From: a virus
Reading direction: 5' to 3' (one strand)
DNA: 25,458 nucleotides
IMG/VR virus record: IMGVR_UViG_3300012355_000038
Coordinates: 1 to 25,458 of that record
Shown piece after piece: positions 5,738-10,647 of the stretch; the first letter of the stretch is position 1, and the number at the start of each line of letters is the position of its first letter. Below the pieces are notes generated by a model, which saw only the letters and a program-made list of their open reading frames with translations, ran no database searches and was not told where the DNA came from. The position numbers were made by a program, and so were the translations under genes.

Positions 5738-6823
5738 TCAGCCGTCGAGCCAGTCGTCCATCGCCTGCGCGGCGCGCCGGTCGGCTTCGGTGACGAACTG
5801 GGCGTACCGGGTCAACAGGACCTGCGGGTTGGCCCAGCCGCCCCGGCCCTGGACGGTGCGCACGTCGTGCCCGCCGGTGAGCAGCGTCGTGCTCATGGTC
5901 CCACGGAGGTCGTGCAGGCGGACGCCGTCGAGGCCAACCTGGGAGCGCAGCCGCAGCCAGGCGTGGGTGACCGAGCTCGGCCGGATGGGCTCGCCCCATC
6001 TCCTGACGCTGGGGAACACCCACCAGTCGCCCGGCATCGGCCCCCGTACGGCCTCATGCTGGACGGCGACGGCTTCCCGCCACTGTCGGAGCGCCGAAAC
6101 GGTGGCGGGGCCTAGGGCGAGCACCTTCGGCGTGTCCGTCTTCGTCTGGTCGACGCCGACGACGCCGACTTCGAGGTCGACGTCGGACCAGCGGAGGGCG
6201 CACAGCTCGCCGCGACGGGCGCCGGTGTGAACGGCGAGGCGTAGGAGCACGGACAGCCACGGGTCCGCGGCGGCGATGGCGGCCCGGACCCGTTCGGGGT
6301 CGGGCACCGGGCGGGGCTTCGGGCGCCTCATCTTCGGCGGGGTGGCCCGGTCGGCCGGGTTCGACCCGAGCCGTCCCCACTTGACCGCCTGCTCCAGGGC
6401 GGCGTGGAGCAGCGTGTGCACGCGGCGCACGGTGGCCGGGGTGACGGTGCGGCGCATCTCCCGGTAGAGGGCGTCGAGGGCTTCGCTGTCGACCTCGGCG
6501 AGCCGGCGGGCCATGAGGTCGGCGGGCACGTGTTTGTCGAGCCGGTACCGGGCGTTGCGCACGGCGCCGGGCGGCCATTCGGGAGCCCGGAACGCCAGCC
6601 AGTCCTCGATGAGGGCGCCGAGGGTGCCGGCTGCGGCGCGGCGAACGTACGCCTGGTCGTAGAGGGAGGCGGCGAGCCGCTCAGCCTGGCGTCGACCAGC
6701 CGCCGTGTTGGGTGCGTGGACGGTGCGACTGGTTCGCTGGCGGTTGGCGTAGACCCGGATGCGCCAGGCTCCATGCCGCCATTCGACGTTGCCGCTCCCG
6801 TGCGGCCGCTTTGCGCGGGTCAT
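5738..6823 (-). CDS. int: Tyrosine-family integrase
   Basis: A 361-aa site-specific recombinase. ATG 6823 gives an ATGA overlap with the upstream gene; a GTG nine nt earlier is possible. Residues 9-60 form an arm-type DNA-binding domain (GSGNVEWRHGAWRIRVYAN). Residues about 66-155 are the core-binding helices. The catalytic domain shows R203 in TGARRGELCALRW, the beta-hairpin Lys228 in QTKTD, H304 and R307 in LHDLRGT, W330 in GGWANP where most relatives have His, and the nucleophile Y340 in LLTRYAQF. All catalytic positions are filled if Trp is accepted for His. The attP-like tRNA segment lies about 840 bp upstream, separated by one gene. It should integrate the phage by strand exchange through a 3'-phosphotyrosine link. 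Confidence 0.95.
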   Translation of the reverse strand: MTRAKRPHGSGNVEWRHGAWRIRVYANRQRTSRTVHAPNTAAGRRQAERLAASLYDQAYVRRAAAGTLGALIEDWLAFRAPEWPPGAVRNARYRLDKHVPADLMARRLAEVDSEALDALYREMRRTVTPATVRRVHTLLHAALEQAVKWGRLGSNPADRATPPKMRRPKPRPVPDPERVRAAIAAADPWLSVLLRLAVHTGARRGELCALRWSDVDLEVGVVGVDQTKTDTPKVLALGPATVSALRQWREAVAVQHEAVRGPMPGDWWVFPSVRRWGEPIRPSSVTHAWLRLRSQVGLDGVRLHDLRGTMSTTLLTGGHDVRTVQGRGGWANPQVLLTRYAQFVTEADRRAAQAMDDWLDG

Positions 6824-7620
6824 GTCATGCACGAGCCCGAGTCGCAGTCCGACCCGAACAGGTCGAGCTGATCGTCTACCGCGAGGTCGAGCGGCAGGGT
6901 GGCGGACGCCAGCCCGGCCCGGTCACCCCGCAGGCGTACGTGACGTTCGGACAGCATGGCGTCGAGGGCGACGTTCCGAGCCCACAAGTCGGGCCGCTCC
7001 CGCCGCTGCTTGCGCCACTGTGGGCGGCCTTGGAATGGGCAGAACGAACACGACGACTTCGGTGGGCATGGCAACCCGGCGTCAGTGATGATGCGAATGC
7101 AATCACGCAGGGACAGGCCAAGGTCGAGCAGCGGGTACGCCCGAGTCGTCCACGGCTGCTTCGGCGGCACCGTCGTGGCCCGGCCGATCTCGTCGGTCGA
7201 GATACCGAGGCCGACGACGGCCTGAGCGTCGGCAGTCGCCCCTCGACGAGCGAGTTCACGGGCGACGACCTCGATCTTGTACCGCGGGGTGCATGCGCGG
7301 ATTCCGAACCCGCCCGAGTCGCGCAGCGGAATCTTGAGACTCTTGTCCTGGCGTAGGAGGTCCTCGTACAGATCGCGGGTGCGGCCGCTCCGGTCGACCC
7401 ATCGGAGCTCGACCAGTTCGATGTCGTGCTCGGCGGCAAAGGGAACAGCAATCTCGCGGTGGTAGGCAAGTGTGTCGGGGTTCTCGGCCTGGTCGCCCAC
7501 GTTGGCGAACAGGAACAGCGGGTAGTCGATGCGGCCCTGTGCTTGGAGGACGAGCAGGGCGGTCGTCTGGCGGCCGCCACCGTGGGAGATGCAGCGGAGA
7601 CATGGCCGCGGTTCAGGCAT
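6820..7620 (-). CDS. PAPS-reductase/DndC-like adenine nucleotide alpha-hydrolase protein
   Basis: A 266-aa protein from ATG 7620; an in-frame start at 7671 would run into the tRNA segment. The N-terminal ISHGGGRQTTALLVL (residues 11-25) is the PP-loop of the PAPS reductase/ATP pyrophosphatase superfamily, followed by a beta-strand LFLFANVGDQAENPDT where adenine-binding sequences usually sit. C110 in RACTPRYK together with C185, C191 and C194 in CPPKSSCSFCPFQ resembles the cysteine set that holds an iron-sulfur cluster in DndC-type sulfurtransferases and some PAPS-reductase relatives. The C-terminus has another Cys pair (CDSGSC). The chemistry could be sulfur transfer to DNA or RNA, or another adenylation. 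No other Dnd genes are visible. It lies between attP and int, overlapping int by ATGA. Confidence 0.85.
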   Translation of the reverse strand: MPEPRPCLRCISHGGGRQTTALLVLQAQGRIDYPLFLFANVGDQAENPDTLAYHREIAVPFAAEHDIELVELRWVDRSGRTRDLYEDLLRQDKSLKIPLRDSGGFGIRACTPRYKIEVVARELARRGATADAQAVVGLGISTDEIGRATTVPPKQPWTTRAYPLLDLGLSLRDCIRIITDAGLPCPPKSSCSFCPFQGRPQWRKQRRERPDLWARNVALDAMLSERHVRLRGDRAGLASATLPLDLAVDDQLDLFGSDCDSGSCMT

Positions 7621-7628
7621 TGCCTGGT

Positions 7629-7661
7629 AGTCTACTATGCCGGATTGGCCCTCCGGGCCAA
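7629..7661 (-). promoter_or_regulatory. Possible promoter region with hairpin upstream of the PAPS-like/int operon
   Basis: Upstream of ATG 7620 on the minus strand lies TAGTAGACT, offering TAGACT (7634-7629) or TAGTAG (7637-7632) as -10, and TTGGCC (7661-7656) as a weak -35. The -35-like element is one arm of a 7-bp perfect inverted repeat, TTGGCCC-TCC-GGGCCAA, at 7645-7661. Only about 8 nt separate the -10 from the ATG, so the message would be nearly leaderless. No consensus match is strong, and the region may instead be an integrase or host-factor site beside attP. Confidence 0.3.
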
Positions 7662-7663
7662 AC

Positions 7664-7705
7664 GGGCGCATAGCTCAGTGGTTAGAGCGCTGCCTTCACA
7701 CGGCA
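7664..7705 (+). other. attP-like segment: 5' half of a tRNA-Val(CAC) gene
   Basis: Forty-two bases that read as the start of a tRNA: acceptor strand GGGCGCA, then TA, a complete D-arm GCTC-AGTGGTTA-GAGC, and an anticodon stem-loop CTGCC-TTCACAC-GGCA with anticodon CAC for valine. After GGCA the match ends. The fifth stem base is C instead of G, and no T-arm or 3' acceptor strand TGCGCCC follows. A tRNA fragment between the lysis module and the integrase is the usual sign of attP. Most known attP cores copy the 3' half of the tRNA, so a 5' half is unusual. The alternative is a decayed phage tRNA. Confidence 0.65.
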
Positions 7706-7811
7706 CTTTCGGCCCGGTCAGGCGTGTCCAGTGGCGTCCCCGTCACGAGTATCCGCAGGTCATGCGCAACCACGCATCTCTCGCTTCCCACAGACGCCGG
7801 GTACCGGAGAG

Positions 7812-7835
7812 CGGATTACCGAACGGATTACCGAA
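7812..7835. repeat. Perfect 12-bp tandem repeat near attP (possible integrase arm sites)
   Basis: CGGATTACCGAA occurs twice with no gap (7812-7823 and 7824-7835), a little over 100 bp from the tRNA segment, in the non-coding stretch 7706-7902. Paired direct repeats of 10-12 bp on an attP arm are the usual arm-type sites for integrases with an N-terminal arm-binding domain, which this integrase has. A weaker similar sequence (GGTACCGGA) lies just before the pair. The remainder of 7706-7811 shows only a short inverted repeat (ATGCG/CGCAT at 7762-7777). Confidence 0.6.
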
Positions 7836-7841
7836 ACGCAA

Positions 7842-7876
7842 AGAGCCCGCCGGGCCTCGTGGGAGCGGCGGGCTCT
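7842..7876 (-). terminator. Intrinsic terminator closing the late leftward operon
   Basis: An 11-bp perfect, GC-rich inverted repeat, AGAGCCCGCCG/CGGCGGGCTCT, with a 13-nt loop. Read on the minus strand it is followed by CTTTGCGTTTCGG, a broken U-rich tract; on the plus strand no U tract follows. It begins 26 nt after the last late gene and stops late transcription before it reaches attP and int. Confidence 0.65.
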
Positions 7877-7902
7877 GATGCGGCCGTTGTGCCGAATGGA
7901 GA

Positions 7903-8127
7903 CTATCTCGGGCCGTGACGCTGGGCGTGCATGATCGCCTCCCCACGCTGCATCTGTACATGCCGCCAGGGTTCACCGCGGACCTGCCTCTCCCGCCGGC
8001 AACCTTCGAGCTCGGCGAAGCGTCTGGCTGGCGCGATGATCGACCGGGGTGCCGGCTGCCAGTCGGGGACGACCAGGGCGACGAGGCGGTCATTCTCCCA
8101 CGAGTAGCGGGCTCGGCGGCGAGTCAT
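7903..8127 (-). CDS. Hypothetical small basic protein, last gene of the late operon
   Basis: A 74-aa protein starting at ATG 8127, overlapping the upstream stop as ATGA. It begins MTRRRARYSWENDRLVALVV, then PDWQPAPRSIIAPARRFAELEGCRRER, and ends in a His/Arg-rich tail. The longer open frame reaching 8235 would lie across the preceding small gene, so I prefer the coupled start. The protein is strongly basic with one Cys. No family recognised. The terminator hairpin follows directly. Confidence 0.55.
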   Translation of the reverse strand: MTRRRARYSWENDRLVALVVPDWQPAPRSIIAPARRFAELEGCRRERQVRGEPWRHVQMQRGEAIMHAQRHGPR

Positions 8128-8279
8128 TGTTCGGACCACCAGAAGACAGCCTTCGGTTCCACTTGCGGGCCTTCGATGGCTCGCGCTGTGTGCATGGTCT
8201 TGGCGAGCCAGCAGTAGGCGCACAGCGGCACCCATATCGGGCAGCTGTTCGTCTTCTCTACCGCGGGAGGGATCGCCAT
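8124..8279 (-). CDS. Hypothetical 51-aa Cys-containing protein
   Basis: Starts at ATG 8279 with AGGAG seven nt upstream, and ends in an ATGA overlap with the next gene. The sequence MAIPPAVEKTNSCPIW, then VPLCAYCWLAKTMHTARAIE and EPKAVFWWSEQ has three cysteines (C13, C20, C23) and a short aromatic C-terminus. The C-x2-C with one more Cys and a His at residue 28 could hold a metal ion. The clear ribosome-binding site makes translation likely. Function unknown. Confidence 0.55.
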   Translation of the reverse strand: MAIPPAVEKTNSCPIWVPLCAYCWLAKTMHTARAIEGPQVEPKAVFWWSEQ

Positions 8280-8322
8280 CAGTCGCTCCTAGGTGATGAC
8301 GTCGAGGATCTGGAACGGGAGC

Positions 8323-8454
8323 TCATGGACCGAGCCGCTCATGGAAACGGCGGTCGTGCCATACCCAGCCGAGGCCGGGGTGGTGGCACCGGGCGACGTT
8401 GCGGTGACCGAGGGCTCGTCCCGCAGCGAACCGATTGTAGAGGCGGCGCCTCAC
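8323..8454 (-). CDS. Candidate 43-aa protein
   Basis: Frame from GTG 8454, which overlaps the upstream TGA as GTGA. It encodes a basic, His-rich peptide: RRRLYNRFAAGRALGHRNVA then RCHHPGLGWVWHDRRFHERL. The overlap supports it, but another frame over the same bases also reads smoothly to a stop just before the next ribosome-binding site (see findings), so which frame is used is uncertain. No family recognised. Confidence 0.35.
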   Translation of the reverse strand: MRRRLYNRFAAGRALGHRNVARCHHPGLGWVWHDRRFHERLGP

Positions 8455-8636
8455 GGAGTGTTCTCTCGAAGTTCGTCCAGGTGGCGTTGGCAGAGGCCGA
8501 GGTCATTCACCACGTTCGCCAGGCAGACATGCCCGCATGAGTTCGCGTCGAGGCACGAGCAATGCTTATTGAAGCTGGCCCAGCACCCGAACAGGACGGA
8601 GCCCTGATTGACTAGCCGGCCGTCGAGGAGGCTCAT
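8451..8636 (-). CDS. Small Cys-rich protein
   Basis: A 61-aa protein from ATG 8636, overlapping the preceding small membrane gene as ATGA; an in-frame start at 8690 would lie inside that gene. Six cysteines (18, 26, 28, 34, 38, 49) sit in 32 residues, with His at 25, 36 and 52: FGCWASFNKHCSCLDANSCG, then HVC and LGLCQRHLDEL. The density fits a compact zinc- or disulfide-stabilised domain ending in a short helix. It follows secreted and membrane proteins in the lysis region but has no signal peptide of its own. Function unknown. Confidence 0.6.
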   Translation of the reverse strand: MSLLDGRLVNQGSVLFGCWASFNKHCSCLDANSCGHVCLANVVNDLGLCQRHLDELRENTP

Positions 8637-8758
8637 GGTGAGCTCGAGCCGGCGAAGTCGTCGGAGAGCACGCACCATGCGGTCAGCCACATGCCGAGCC
8701 CGAACACGCCGGCGATCAGCAGCAGATCCGCGGCGAGCGAGCTCATCACGAGAAGCAT
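8633..8758 (-). CDS. Small single-pass membrane protein (41 aa)
   Basis: A short frame between two coupled genes: its ATG overlaps the upstream TGA (TGATG) and its TGA overlaps the next ATG (ATGA). The peptide begins MLLVMSSLAADLLLIAGVFG and goes on LGMWLTAWCVLSDD, a hydrophobic stretch of about 28 residues ending in acidic residues, as expected of one transmembrane helix. Exact coupling on both sides supports translation. In a lysis region it could be a small holin-like or accessory protein, but there is no family evidence. Confidence 0.6.
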   Translation of the reverse strand: MLLVMSSLAADLLLIAGVFGLGMWLTAWCVLSDDFAGSSSP

Positions 8759-9135
8759 CAGCAATTCACGACCAGATGGAACCCGGACGAATACGAGTCC
8801 CGGGTGAGAACCGCGTCGTATTGGAGGGCGAATACCGCAGTCGAGTTGTTGTCCCTCGGGGCAACTCCGATCGTGATCGCATCATCGGGACCAGAGTAGG
8901 TGTCGCCGGTGTAGTCGCCGCCGACGGCAACGTAGGCGCATCTGGATACGTCGCGGTCGAACACCACCTCGTAAGTACCGTCGGCGCCGAGCTGTTGGGA
9001 GGAAACCGCCCCGTTGCCGTAGGCCAGATGGCCATCCACATCGACAACCGCCCACAATGTGGACTGAGACCGACTGGCACCTAGCAAGAACAGCCCGGCA
9101 CAAAGAATGAGGATGAGGATGAGGGCGCGTTTCAT
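8758..9135 (-). CDS. Secreted or membrane-anchored beta-rich protein
   Basis: A 125-aa protein with an N-terminal signal or anchor MKRALILILILCAGLFLLGA, followed by a compact beta domain: STLWAVVDVDGHLAYGNGAV, GTYEVVFDRDVSRCAYVAVG, then a tail ending SSGFHLVVNC. The two Cys (in SRCAY and the last residue) may form a disulfide outside the membrane. A similar WAVV.-DG.L..G-EVVF.RDVS.CAYVA layout occurs in domains at the ends of tail fibre or surface proteins of actinobacteria and their phages, as I recall it. It is coupled by ATGA to the holin candidate gene and by TGATG to the next. A surface, exclusion or binding role is possible but unproven. Confidence 0.7.
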   Translation of the reverse strand: MKRALILILILCAGLFLLGASRSQSTLWAVVDVDGHLAYGNGAVSSQQLGADGTYEVVFDRDVSRCAYVAVGGDYTGDTYSGPDDAITIGVAPRDNNSTAVFALQYDAVLTRDSYSSGFHLVVNC

Positions 9136-9311
9136 TCGACGGGCCGGGTTTCCTTGACGAGGAAGCCGAGCGCGAACGCGACGAGGGTCGTGACGGCGGC
9201 GGCGACCGCGGCGGGCACCTCGAGGTCAGTCAACGCCCCGAGGGTGTACAGGGCGATGGTGGTGAACGCGCCGCCGAGAGCGGCGGCCGTCACCTTGGCG
9301 GTAGGGACCAT
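9132..9311 (-). CDS. Holin candidate (two-helix membrane protein)
   Basis: A 59-aa protein from ATG 9311, with AAAGGAGA centred about 9 nt upstream; this start is far better than the longer in-frame alternative. After MVPTAKV come two hydrophobic helices, TAAALGGAFTTIALYTLGAL and VPAAVAAAVTTLVAFALGFL, split by a short TDLE turn, and then KETRPVE. Small size, two helices and a charged C-terminus fit class II-type phage holins or the small membrane proteins found near actinophage endolysins. The endolysin gene is about 1.3 kb upstream in the same operon. Several other membrane proteins lie beside it, so which one forms the lethal hole is undecided. Confidence 0.65.
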   Translation of the reverse strand: MVPTAKVTAAALGGAFTTIALYTLGALTDLEVPAAVAAAVTTLVAFALGFLVKETRPVE

Positions 9312-9322
9312 CGTGTTCTCCT

Positions 9323-9406
9323 TTAGAGGATGTGGGCCGTGAGGATGAAAATGCAAAGGGCGAGAGACACGGCGAGGCTGAGGCACCATGCCTGGCCTTC
9401 ATTCAT
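9323..9406 (-). CDS. 27-aa transmembrane peptide
   Basis: A short frame from ATG 9406 overlapping the upstream stop as ATGA. It encodes MNEGQAWCLSLAVSLALCIF followed by ILTAHIL: an acidic start and one hydrophobic helix of about 20 residues. It is followed within 12 nt by the holin candidate. Such peptides can act as antiholins or membrane-active helpers, but the sequence alone does not show that. Confidence 0.55.
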   Translation of the reverse strand: MNEGQAWCLSLAVSLALCIFILTAHIL

Positions 9407-9675
9407 GTCGTCCCCTTCGCTGGAACGTTGTCGAGCCATACGATGCGGGTCTGCCCGTTGTGGCCATGGATCGCCTCCACTGACTCGATGCCATGGTCGT
9501 GCCATACCACCGATGTCGGGTGCAATGAACACCAGCGGAGGCATACGACGCCGTCGGAGAACTCGACGCCCTCGGCGACAATCCCCGTCCCCGACAAGCC
9601 GGTGATGTCGACATCGCGGGCCAACACGAACCGGCGGTGGTCGCCGCTGCCTGTCCCTATCTGGCCGAGGGTCAT
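9403..9675 (-). CDS. Small conserved late protein of unknown function
   Basis: A 90-aa protein from ATG 9675 with a GAGGAGG-like site upstream. It reads RRFVLARDVDITGLSGTGIV, then AEGVEFSDGVVCLRWCSLHP, SVVWHDHGIESVEAIHGH and TRIVWLDNVPAK. The pattern of a short beta-barrel-like FVL.RD.D.TG.SGTG.VAEG.-FSDG domain ending in an I..VEAIHGH..TRI.WLD segment occurs in many actinobacterial prophages as I remember it, without assigned function. It has no membrane segment. It lies between the collagen-like protein and the small membrane proteins, overlapping the latter by ATGA. Confidence 0.75.
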   Translation of the reverse strand: MTLGQIGTGSGDHRRFVLARDVDITGLSGTGIVAEGVEFSDGVVCLRWCSLHPTSVVWHDHGIESVEAIHGHNGQTRIVWLDNVPAKGTT

Positions 9676-9694
9676 GTCGCTGTCGTCCTCCTCA

Positions 9695-10417
9695 TCATGT
9701 CGCCCTCGTACAGCTGATTGTCACAGGGGCCGGCGGCGTGCCCACGACAAGGCAGGCGTAGCTGTGGTTGTCGAGCTGGAAGGTGAACACGGTGAATGCG
9801 GTGCCAGCGGGTCCGGGTGGTCCGGGTGGGCCGGTCGGCCCCACTTCGCCTTGCGGCCCGGCGGGACCGGCTTCGCCTTGCGCGCCGGCTGGGCCTGTGG
9901 CACCGGTAGAGCCAGCAGCGCCCGTCTCACCTTGTGGACCAGTGCCGCCCGCTTCGCCTTGGCTACCAGCGGGACCGGTACCACCGGTAGCGCCGGCGGC
10001 GCCTGTCGCACCGGGCTGGCCGTCGTTGCCTGCCGTGCCTGTCGAACCGGGTTGGCCAGCCGCCCCGTCTTTCCCGTCATTCCCCGCCGGGCCTTGAGGC
10101 CCCGTCGGCCCTTGTGGCCCCTGCGGGCCTTCTGGTCCTCGTTCACCGGCCGGGCCGACCTGCCCGCCAACCTCGCTCCCTGGCTCGACCACGACCGGCT
10201 GTTCACCGAGCGCCCGCACCTGGGTAGACAGGGCGTCGATGGCGTCGGCACGGTCTTCGGCGATCGCCTGTTGGGCGTTCAGTTGGTCTTCCTGTGCGAC
10301 GATGCGGTTCCGCAGCAGGATCTGCCCTATGAGGGCGGCCAGACCGAGCACGATGATGACCGCGGCGAGCGCCAAGGCGAGGCGGGGCAGCTTCATGTCA
10401 CTGCGCATCTTTATCAC
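9695..10417 (-). CDS. Membrane-anchored collagen-like protein
   Basis: A 240-aa protein built from four parts. Residues 1-11 are basic; 12-31 form a hydrophobic anchor (ALALAAVIIVLGLAALIGQI); 36-72 look like a coiled coil (AQEDQLNAQQAIAEDRADAI); 85-207 consist of 41 uninterrupted Gly-X-Y triplets; the last 33 residues form a small beta-rich end piece with two Cys. The anchor plus coil suggests a type II membrane protein whose collagen rod, about 35 nm if fully triple-helical, points outward. Collagen-like regions are common in phage tail fibres, but those have no membrane anchor. It starts at GTG 10417 in a GTGA overlap. Its place among lysis genes could mean a spanin-like, surface-blocking or adhesion role; none is proven. 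Confidence 0.85.
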   Translation of the reverse strand: MIKMRSDMKLPRLALALAAVIIVLGLAALIGQILLRNRIVAQEDQLNAQQAIAEDRADAIDALSTQVRALGEQPVVVEPGSEVGGQVGPAGERGPEGPQGPQGPTGPQGPAGNDGKDGAAGQPGSTGTAGNDGQPGATGAAGATGGTGPAGSQGEAGGTGPQGETGAAGSTGATGPAGAQGEAGPAGPQGEVGPTGPPGPPGPAGTAFTVFTFQLDNHSYACLVVGTPPAPVTISCTRAT

Positions 10418-10632
10418 GGCCGCCGGTCCTCAGCGTCCCGTAGACGTTCACGCAACATGGACACCTCGGTTTCGAGCTCCCGGATGCGCTGCTCCTGCCG
10501 CTGCAACCGGGCCGCGTACTCATCTGAAAAGTCGCGCTGGAACCCGATGATGAGCCGCAGCACGATCCACACGCCGCCGAGCGTCAACCCTCCGGTCAGG
10601 ACGGGACCGATCCATTGGTCAAGAGCATCCAC
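10414..10632 (-). CDS. Membrane protein with C-terminal coiled coil (holin-associated candidate)
   Basis: A 72-aa protein from GTG 10632. A single hydrophobic segment, VLTGGLTLGGVWIVLRLIIG (residues 10-29), is followed by a charged coiled coil, DFSDEYAARLQRQEQRIREL and TEVSMLRERLRDAEDRR. N-terminal anchor plus long cytoplasmic or external coil is seen in many small proteins next to actinophage endolysins and may be holin, antiholin or i-spanin-like. It follows the endolysin gene by 15 nt and overlaps the collagen-like gene by GTGA, so the three are co-translated. Confidence 0.7.
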   Translation of the reverse strand: MDALDQWIGPVLTGGLTLGGVWIVLRLIIGFQRDFSDEYAARLQRQEQRIRELETEVSMLRERLRDAEDRRP

Positions 10633-10647
10633 TGAGGAACAGGTCGT

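Noticed and set aside
5484-6023. A 179-codon minus-strand frame covering the integrase 3' end and beyond
   Set aside because: Its first 110 codons are a frame-shifted shadow of the integrase; only the last 65 codons, from GTG 5681, look like protein.
7645-7661. TTGGCCC-TCC-GGGCCAA hairpin as an intrinsic terminator
   Set aside because: The stem is only 7 bp and no run of T follows on either strand; its place by attP and a start codon fits a protein-binding or promoter-overlapping site better.
7664-7740. A complete functional tRNA gene
   Set aside because: The D-arm and anticodon arm fit, but no T-arm (GTTCGA-like) and no 3' strand complementary to GGGCGCA follow, so only the 5' half is present.
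8279-8326. A 15-codon Ser/Arg frame coupled by ATGA and TGATG
   Set aside because: Overlaps are easy to find for such short frames and the SR-rich composition looks like chance; not listed as a gene.
9768-10170. Repetitive DNA that might be taken for a CRISPR array or tandem repeat locus
   Set aside because: The periodicity is 9 bp and multiples, from Gly-X-Y codons; there are no conserved repeats with unique spacers.
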